Source of the DNA: Acidimicrobiales bacterium
GTDB taxonomy: Bacteria > Actinomycetota > Acidimicrobiia > Acidimicrobiales > GCA-2861595
Assembly: GCA_036262515.1 (NCBI GenBank)
Contig: DATAIT010000106.1
Span: forward strand, 1-64,000
Direction of reading: 5' to 3'
DNA: 64,000 nucleotides
Of the stretch, positions 59,471 through 64,000 are shown piece by piece. Made by a program: the position numbers and the translations under genes. The notes below the pieces were generated by a model. The model searched no databases, had not been told where the DNA came from, and saw nothing but the letters and a program-made list of their open reading frames with translations. Every line of letters begins with the position of its first letter. Position 1 is the first letter of the stretch.

Positions 59471-60703
59471 GTGACCCTCGACGTGGCGCGGCTCCAGAAG
59501 GACTTCCCGATCCTCGACCGGCCCGTGCCGGGCGGCTCCCGGCTGGTGTACCTCGACTCGGCGGCGTCGTCGCAGAAGCCGCAGTCCGTGCTGGACGCGA
59601 TGACGCGCTACTACGAGACCACCCATGCCAACGTGCACCGGGGCGTGTACGGGATCGCCGAGGAGGCCACCCGGCTCATGGAGGAGGCCCGCGACAAGGT
59701 CGCCCGCTTCGTGGGAGCGGCCCAGTCCCGGGAGATCATCTTCGCCAAGAACGGCACGGAGTGCCTCAACCTCGTGGCCCAGGCGTGGGGACGGGCCAAC
59801 CTCCGGGCCGGCGACGCCGTGCTCCTCACCGAGATCGAGCACCACGCCAACCTCGTCCCGTGGCTGATGCTGCGCGAGCAGCTCGGGATCGAGCTGCGCT
59901 ATCTCCCGCTGGGCGACGACGGCCACCTCGATCTCGGCGACCTCGACCGCCTCGTCGACGGCGTCCGCCTGGTGGGCCTCACCGCCATGTCGAACGTGCT
60001 CGGCACGCTCACGCCCGTCCGGCGCATCGCCGATGCCGCCCACGCCGCCGGGGCCGTGGTCGTGGTCGACGGCGCCCAGTACGCCCCGCACCTGCCCACC
60101 GACGTCGACGACCTCGGCGTCGACTTCTTCGCCTTCACCGGCCACAAGCTGCTCGGGCCCACGGGCATCGGCGTGCTCTGGGGTCGCGTTGAGCTGCTGG
60201 AGGCCATGCCGCCGTTCCTCGGGGGCGGCGAGATGATCCGCGACGTCCGCCTCGACGGGTTCACGCCCAACGAGCTGCCCTGGAAGTTCGAGGCCGGCAC
60301 CCCGCCCATCGCCGAGACGGTCGGCCTCGGGGCGGCGGTCGACTATCTGGAGGCCCTCGGCATGGATGCCGTGCGGGCCCACGAGGTGGAGCTCACCGGC
60401 TACGCGCTGCGCACCCTCACCACCCGCTTCGGCGACGACATCACGATCTACGGCCCGTCGGAGCCGGCCGAGCGGGGCGGCGTGATCTCGTTCTCGTTCA
60501 AGGACATCCATCCCCACGACGTCTCGCAGGTGCTCGACCAGTCCGGCGTGTGCGTGCGGGCCGGCCACCACTGCGCCAAGCCGCTCATGCGCCGGCTCGG
60601 CGTGGGTGCCACCGCCCGGGCCTCGTTCTACCTCTACAACGACGAGGCCGACGTCGACGCCCTGGCCGACGCGCTCGACGCCACCTCCGCCTTCTTCTCC
60701 TAG
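59471..60703 (+). CDS. sufS: Cysteine desulfurase SufS
   Basis: 410 residues. PLP enzyme that removes sulfur from cysteine. YLDSAASSQKPQSVLDAM, TEIEHHANLVPW, FFAFTGHKLLGPTGIGVLWGR with the PLP-binding lysine, and the sulfur-carrying cysteine in RAGHHCAKPLMRRLG are all present. Group II desulfurase, the partner of SufU. GTG start 7 nt after the sufC stop; an upstream GGCG is the only SD-like sequence. Confidence 0.96.
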   Translation: MTLDVARLQKDFPILDRPVPGGSRLVYLDSAASSQKPQSVLDAMTRYYETTHANVHRGVYGIAEEATRLMEEARDKVARFVGAAQSREIIFAKNGTECLNLVAQAWGRANLRAGDAVLLTEIEHHANLVPWLMLREQLGIELRYLPLGDDGHLDLGDLDRLVDGVRLVGLTAMSNVLGTLTPVRRIADAAHAAGAVVVVDGAQYAPHLPTDVDDLGVDFFAFTGHKLLGPTGIGVLWGRVELLEAMPPFLGGGEMIRDVRLDGFTPNELPWKFEAGTPPIAETVGLGAAVDYLEALGMDAVRAHEVELTGYALRTLTTRFGDDITIYGPSEPAERGGVISFSFKDIHPHDVSQVLDQSGVCVRAGHHCAKPLMRRLGVGATARASFYLYNDEADVDALADALDATSAFFS

Positions 60704-60718
60704 GAGCAGCGCCACCCC

Positions 60719-61216
60719 ATGGGACTCGAAGACCTCTACCGCGAGATCATCCTCGACCACTACCGCTCGCCCCGGAACCGGGGGGAGCTCGACGCTCCCC
60801 CGGCCGTGCGGGTGGAGGGGTACAACCCGCTGTGCGGCGACGAGGTGGTCGTCTACCTCGACGTGCAGGACGGCGTGGTCGCAGACCTCAAGATCGGCGG
60901 CCAGGGCTGCTCGATCAGCCAGTCGTCGGCCTCGATGATGTCGGCGGCGGTGAAGGGCAAGACCGTGCCCGAGGCGCGCGCCGTGATCCGGGCGTTCAAG
61001 GGGATGATGTCGATCCACGAGCAGCGCCTCGACGCCGACGGCGAGGCCGACGCCGACGCCGAGCGGGCGGCGGCGGAGGTCGCCGAGGTAAAGCTGGGCG
61101 ACCTCGAGGCGCTCCAGGGCGTCGTCCGGTTCCCGGTGCGGATCAAGTGCGCCACCCTGTCGTGGAACACGCTCCAGCAGGGACTCGACGAGGCGGTCAC
61201 CGCCCAGGCCGGATGA
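60719..61216 (+). CDS. sufU: SufU-type sulfur-transfer protein
   Basis: 165 residues. LYREIILDHYRSPRNRG, NPLCGDEVVVYL, KIGGQGCSISQSSASMM and RIKCATLSWNTL supply the three cysteines and the aspartate that bind zinc in SufU. It accepts sulfur from SufS. It has the ~20-residue insert characteristic of SufU as against IscU. AGGAG lies upstream of the ATG. Overlaps the ferredoxin start by four bases. Confidence 0.95.
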   Translation: MGLEDLYREIILDHYRSPRNRGELDAPPAVRVEGYNPLCGDEVVVYLDVQDGVVADLKIGGQGCSISQSSASMMSAAVKGKTVPEARAVIRAFKGMMSIHEQRLDADGEADADAERAAAEVAEVKLGDLEALQGVVRFPVRIKCATLSWNTLQQGLDEAVTAQAG

Positions 61217-61404
61217 AGGTTGCCGTCGACCTCGACCGCTGCCAGGGCAACGGGGTCTGCGCCGGGAAGGCGCCCGAGGTGTTCGAGGTCGGCCCCGACG
61301 GACGCGCCGTCGTCGTCGACCGGGAGCCCCGCCCCCACCTCCACCGCAGCCTGCGCGATGCGGTCAGGCGCTGCCCCACGCAGGCGATCACCGTGGAGGC
61401 CTGA
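61213..61404 (+). CDS. Single-cluster ferredoxin, [3Fe-4S]-like
   Basis: 63 residues. MKVAVDLDRCQGNGVCAGKAP and RRCPTQAI give Cys10, Cys16 and Cys54 with no fourth cysteine in the first motif (CxxxxxC), the pattern of [3Fe-4S] or related ferredoxins of actinobacteria. The ATG shares four bases with the sufU stop (ATGA). In this place it may donate electrons for cluster assembly, in contrast to the usual pairing with cytochromes P450. Confidence 0.88.
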   Translation: MKVAVDLDRCQGNGVCAGKAPEVFEVGPDGRAVVVDREPRPHLHRSLRDAVRRCPTQAITVEA

Positions 61405-61422
61405 GCGGCGCCGCATGGGGAG

Positions 61423-61452
61423 TTCGATTTCTGGGGAACGTTTGTCCATACT
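61423..61452 (+). promoter_or_regulatory. Candidate promoter TTCGAT-18-CATACT
   Basis: TTCGAT (61423-61428) and CATACT (61447-61452), 18 nt apart, would start a leadered transcript about 50 nt before the L,D-transpeptidase ATG. Weak matches. Confidence 0.3.
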
Positions 61453-61457
61453 TGTGC

Positions 61458-61485
61458 GTCGAACCCCCAGCCGATGCGGTTCGAC
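61458..61485 (+). promoter_or_regulatory. Inverted repeat in the L,D-transpeptidase leader
   Basis: GTCGAACC (61458-61465) and GGTTCGAC (61478-61485) are perfect inverted repeats 12 nt apart. They lie at or just after the predicted transcription start and so may be an operator or a leader hairpin. Confidence 0.4.
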
Positions 61486-61510
61486 TTCCCCCAGACCCCG
61501 GGTCTCCCTC

Positions 61511-62530
61511 ATGCCCCTGCACGTCCGCCAGCACAGCTTGATCACGGCCGCCGCGGCGATGTCCCTGGTCCTCACCGGATGCCGAAGCTACGACGGTCCC
61601 CCCGAGGAGGCCGCCGCGGCCGCCACCACGACCACCGCGCCGCCTTCCACCACGACGACCACGACGACCACGACCGTCGCCCCCACCGCCGCCCCCGGGG
61701 CAGCCCAGACCACGGCGACGACGGCGCCGTTGCCCGGCCTCGGCCGAGGAGCCACGGGGCCCGAGGTGCAGGCGCTGGAGGCGCGCCTGGCCGCCCTCCG
61801 CTACGACGTCGGGGCGGTGGACGGCAACTTCGACCTCGCCACGTACCACGCCGTGATGGCGTTCCAGAAGGCGACGGGCATGGCCCGCACCGCGCGCGCC
61901 ACGCCGGACGTCGTCGCCGCCCTCGCCACGGCCGCCATGCCCACCCCCCAGCTGGCCGACGGGGGCCCCGACCGGGTGGAGATCGACCTCCCCCGCCAGA
62001 TCCTCACGCTGTGGCAGGGCGGCCAGCTGGTGCGCACGCTGTCGGTGTCGACCGGCACGGGCAAGCGGTACTGCGTCGACGGGCAGTGCGCCAAGGCCGT
62101 GACCCCCGGCGGATCGTTCAAGATCACCCGCAAGATCAACGGCCTGCGGGTGAGCCGCCTTGGCCAGCTGTACAACCCGCTGTACTTCAACGGCGGCATC
62201 GCCATCCACGGCTCCGGTTCGGTGCCGGCCGGCCCCGCCTCCCACGGGTGCGTGCGCATCCCCATGACGGCGTCGAAGTGGTTCTACGACACCGTGCCCG
62301 TCGGGACGCCGGTGTACGTCCTCGGTGGCGCCCGGGCACCGGTGCCGTTCAACGAGCAGGCGCCCGGCGACGAGACCACCACCACCACGGCGGCCACGGT
62401 CCCGACCACGGTCGTCGACTCCACCACCACGGCTCCGCCCACGACGGTGCTCACGATTCCCACCATCGAGACGACGACGACCACCACGACCACCACGACC
62501 CTGCCGCCCCCACCCCCGCTGCTCCCCTGA
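61511..62530 (+). CDS. L,D-transpeptidase lipoprotein with peptidoglycan-binding domain
   Basis: 339 residues. Signal peptide with lipobox LTGC (Cys24); Thr-rich linker; PG_binding_1 domain (GRGATGPEVQALEARLAALRYDVGAVDGNFDLATYHAVMAFQKATG); YkuD catalytic domain with DRVEIDLPRQILTLWQGG and the active-site HGSGSVPAGPASHGCVRIPM (His and Cys). The Thr/Pro C-terminal tail has a run of ten Thr and then Pro. It forms 3-3 crosslinks or anchors proteins outside the membrane. ATG at 61511 begins the signal sequence. Confidence 0.93.
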   Translation: MPLHVRQHSLITAAAAMSLVLTGCRSYDGPPEEAAAAATTTTAPPSTTTTTTTTTVAPTAAPGAAQTTATTAPLPGLGRGATGPEVQALEARLAALRYDVGAVDGNFDLATYHAVMAFQKATGMARTARATPDVVAALATAAMPTPQLADGGPDRVEIDLPRQILTLWQGGQLVRTLSVSTGTGKRYCVDGQCAKAVTPGGSFKITRKINGLRVSRLGQLYNPLYFNGGIAIHGSGSVPAGPASHGCVRIPMTASKWFYDTVPVGTPVYVLGGARAPVPFNEQAPGDETTTTTAATVPTTVVDSTTTAPPTTVLTIPTIETTTTTTTTTTLPPPPPLLP

Positions 62531-62609
62531 GTTCGCAGGGCACGATCCCGGCCACGCCGGCCGAAGGTTGACGGCCGCGCCGTCCGGGGCGCTTCGCGTA
62601 CAGAAGGTC

Positions 62610-62615
62610 TACAGT
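62610..62615 (+). promoter_or_regulatory. Possible -10 box (TACAGT) before the TetR gene
   Basis: TACAGT lies 62 nt before the GTG at 62678, in the 147-bp gap after the transpeptidase gene; a leadered start would follow. Adjacent GTACA half-sites (62597-62601) could be a TetR operator. Confidence 0.3.
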
Positions 62616-62677
62616 GTCCACCTGGCGACTCCGGATGCCGGGATGTTCGTCGCCGCGGTCGACATTCGAGCCCTCCG

Positions 62678-63439
62678 GTGCCCGCACCGACTTCCCCGGG
62701 GAGTGGCAACACAGCAGTGCCCGATTCTGCAGCCAAGTCGCCCAGCCGGCCGCGGTGGATCACCGACCAGGCTCCCGTGAAGCCGGTCCGCCAGCCGCTG
62801 TCGCGCCGGCGGATCGTGCTCGCCGCCCTGGCCCTGACCGAGAAGGACGGCCTGCCCGGAGTCACCATGCGCAGCGTGGCGGCGTCGCTGCAGGTCACGC
62901 CGATGTCGCTCTACAACCACGTGGCCGACAAGGCCGAGCTCCTCGATCTGATGCTCGACTACGTCCTCGGCGACGTGGTCCGGGCGTCGCAGCACGACGT
63001 CGGCACCTGGGACGAGCGCCTGGGCGCAGTGGCCCGGCGGTACCACGAGCTGTGGAAGCGGCACCCGGTCTTCGCCCAGGTCTACGTGCACGGTGTCACG
63101 GTCGGCCCGTACGGCCTGGCCAACATGGAGCGCATCCTCGGCATCCTTCGGGAGGCCGGCTTCGACGACGCCGATGCGGCCGCCGCCTTCTCCGTCGTCC
63201 GCCACTTCTGCGTGGCCTCGATGCTCGTGGGGCCGGTTCGGCCCGTCGACCGGTCGAAGCGGGGCAGCCGCAGCGACGGCAGCCGCCAGGGCCGCATCGA
63301 CACGTACTTCTCCGCCCTTCCGGTCGACGAGATCCCCAACGTGGCGAGGTCTGCGACGTTCCTCGGTTCGGACTCGTTCGAGTTCGGCCTGGAGGTGCTG
63401 CTGGCCGGGCTGCGGGCACGCGTGACGAAAAGCGGTTGA
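62678..63439 (+). CDS. TetR/AcrR family transcriptional regulator
   Basis: 253 residues from GTG at 62678; GTG at 62777 would give 220 residues and start just before the fold, so the first ~33 residues may not be translated. HTH: LSRRRIVLAALALTEKDGLPGVTMRSVAASLQVTPMSLYNHVADKAELLDLMLDYVLGDV. The remaining helices form the ligand/dimer domain (ERLGAVARRYHELWKRHPVFAQVYV...), similar to the TetR_C-type of tetracycline-like repressors. Target unknown; the transpeptidase and the second sufC are the neighbours. Confidence 0.88.
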   Translation: MPAPTSPGSGNTAVPDSAAKSPSRPRWITDQAPVKPVRQPLSRRRIVLAALALTEKDGLPGVTMRSVAASLQVTPMSLYNHVADKAELLDLMLDYVLGDVVRASQHDVGTWDERLGAVARRYHELWKRHPVFAQVYVHGVTVGPYGLANMERILGILREAGFDDADAAAAFSVVRHFCVASMLVGPVRPVDRSKRGSRSDGSRQGRIDTYFSALPVDEIPNVARSATFLGSDSFEFGLEVLLAGLRARVTKSG

Positions 63440-63454
63440 CATCCGCCCGACGGT

Positions 63455-63619
63455 CTATGAATATACGGCGTACACCTGCTCCAGTGACCTCCGGAGCCCT
63501 ACAGCGACACGACCCGCATCCTGGCTGCGCTCGGCTGTGAGTGGGAGCAGCGGGCCGGCTGTCCGGGGGGAGCCGGCCCGAAGCTTCCAGCCGGCAACGA
63601 TCGAGATCTCGTCCTTCAT
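63455..63619 (-). CDS. Doubtful short ORF
   Basis: 54 residues, MKDEISIVAGWKLRAGSPRT... ending LEQVYAVYS. It lies in the 271-bp gap between the TetR stop and the second sufC, past the hairpin at 63657-63696. The frame stays open further upstream without a clear start. Composition is protein-like, and the region is less GC-rich than average, but I know no relative. Confidence 0.25.
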   Translation of the reverse strand: MKDEISIVAGWKLRAGSPRTAGPLLPLTAERSQDAGRVAVGLRRSLEQVYAVYS

Positions 63620-63656
63620 CCGCTGGCGCACCCGGTGGACCGCAAGGGCGAACGAA

Positions 63657-63696
63657 GCGGCGGCGGGGTTCTTCGTCCCTTGAGCCCCGCCGCCGC
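63657..63696 (-). terminator. 12-bp GC hairpin downstream of sufC copy 2
   Basis: GCGGCGGCGGGG (63657-63668) pairs perfectly with CCCCGCCGCCGC (63685-63696), 16-nt loop. It begins 14 nt after the minus-strand sufC stop at 63711. No U-tract. Confidence 0.65.
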
Positions 63697-63710
63697 CTCG
63701 AGCAGGCGGT

Positions 63711-64000
63711 CTACGCGAAGGGGTCGGCGAACGGGTCGTCGGTGGCCGCCGGCCGGCCTGCCGCACCGGCCCCGGGGCCCTCGTCCTCCCCGTAGGCGGC
63801 GTACCCGGTGCGCTCCAGCTCCTCGGGAAGCTCCGGCCCGCCCGAGGTGACGATGCGGCCCTTGACCAGCACGTGCACCGTGTCGGGGCGCAGCTCGTGG
63901 AGCAGGCGGTTGTAGTGCGTGATGGCCAGGACGCCGAGGGCGTCCTCCGACGTCTGGGCCTCGACGCGGCGCGACACGGCCCGGAGCAGGTCGAGGTCGA
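63711..64000 (-). CDS. sufC: Fe-S cluster assembly ATPase SufC (copy 2), 5' part outside window
   Basis: Only the last ~96 codons are visible: DLDLLRAVSRRV (after the Walker B/D-loop), LGVLAITHYNRLLHELRPDTVHVLVKGRIVTSGG and PELPEELERTGYAAYGEDEGP, then a tail ending DDPFADPFA. The sequence is clearly SufC but differs much from copy 1. Orientation suggests that sufB/sufD lie beyond position 64000, so this would be the scaffold-linked copy. Confidence 0.9.
   Translation of the reverse strand, partial: DLDLLRAVSRRVEAQTSEDALGVLAITHYNRLLHELRPDTVHVLVKGRIVTSGGPELPEELERTGYAAYGEDEGPGAGAAGRPAATDDPFADPFA

Noticed and set aside
62400-62510. Simple-sequence ACC/ACG repeat as a mobile or CRISPR-like element
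   Set aside because: It encodes the Thr-rich tail of the transpeptidase in frame; low-complexity coding sequence.
63541-63795. Open frame on the + strand beyond the TetR gene
   Set aside because: Runs through the hairpin and antisense to sufC copy 2; Ser/Arg/Pro-rich without motifs.

Overview
The window is a GC-rich (roughly 70-75%), gene-dense actinobacterial chromosome segment. Markers are a Kgd-type 2-oxoglutarate dehydrogenase with a fused E2-like domain, homodimeric AceE, a mycothiol-dependent maleylpyruvate isomerase-like protein, Thr-rich secreted linkers, GYWL/AFGDA repeats and many GTG starts. The repeat proteins and start-site promoters fit class Acidimicrobiia best, but that placement is inference. 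I see no tRNA, intact rRNA, CRISPR array, IS element or phage gene.

Layout. 1-9 kb: kgd (cut by the window edge), ettA, two small proteins, a queD-queC-queE operon for preQ0, and a VanW-type envelope protein. 9-19 kb: a TIGR01777 epimerase, a geranylgeranyl reductase-like flavoprotein overlapping tail-to-tail a giant secreted M23 peptidase/propeller protein, an SDR, a propeller-like lipoprotein, DoxX and a metallo-beta-lactamase (MBL)-fold hydrolase. 19-29 kb: MscS, an RsbW-like ATPase protein, a DUF3052-like protein, a membrane-anchored CHAT protease with an extracytoplasmic lectin-like end, two divergent AI-2E-type permeases, AIM24, a coiled-coil protein and a VOC protein. 29-34.5 kb: a glycosyltransferase with two single-base frameshifts, hydantoinase A/B and an RNase HI-SLOG fusion. 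34.5-42 kb: aceE, an HhH-GPD protein, three response regulators (one fused to a nucleotide cyclase) and three small enzyme-like genes. 42-50 kb: a HisKA_3 histidine kinase in an operon with an ABC exporter, and a divergent second FtsX-type permease. 50-58.6 kb: a fumarate reductase/aspartate oxidase-type flavoprotein, thiS-thiE, small proteins, hydrolases and a glycogen debranching enzyme. 58.7-64 kb: sufC-sufS-sufU-ferredoxin, an L,D-transpeptidase lipoprotein, a TetR regulator and the tail of a second sufC on the other strand.

How the genes work together. Central carbon entry to the TCA cycle (aceE, kgd), Fe-S assembly (suf), deazaguanine and thiamine synthesis are housekeeping. Secreted M23, VanW and L,D-transpeptidase proteins point to active wall remodelling. 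The regulators at 38-40.6 kb and the kinase/ABC block at 42-50 kb may form one envelope-signalling neighbourhood.

Transcription signals. At least fifteen genes on both strands carry a TANNNT -10 box 6-8 nt before the start codon, which implies widespread leaderless transcription. Several transcript ends carry long, near-perfect hairpins without a U-tract. The most puzzling non-coding element is at 54141-54231: a long-range hairpin followed by a near copy of the 16S rRNA 3' end (anti-Shine-Dalgarno) in sense orientation, which read from the other strand is an extreme Shine-Dalgarno sequence.
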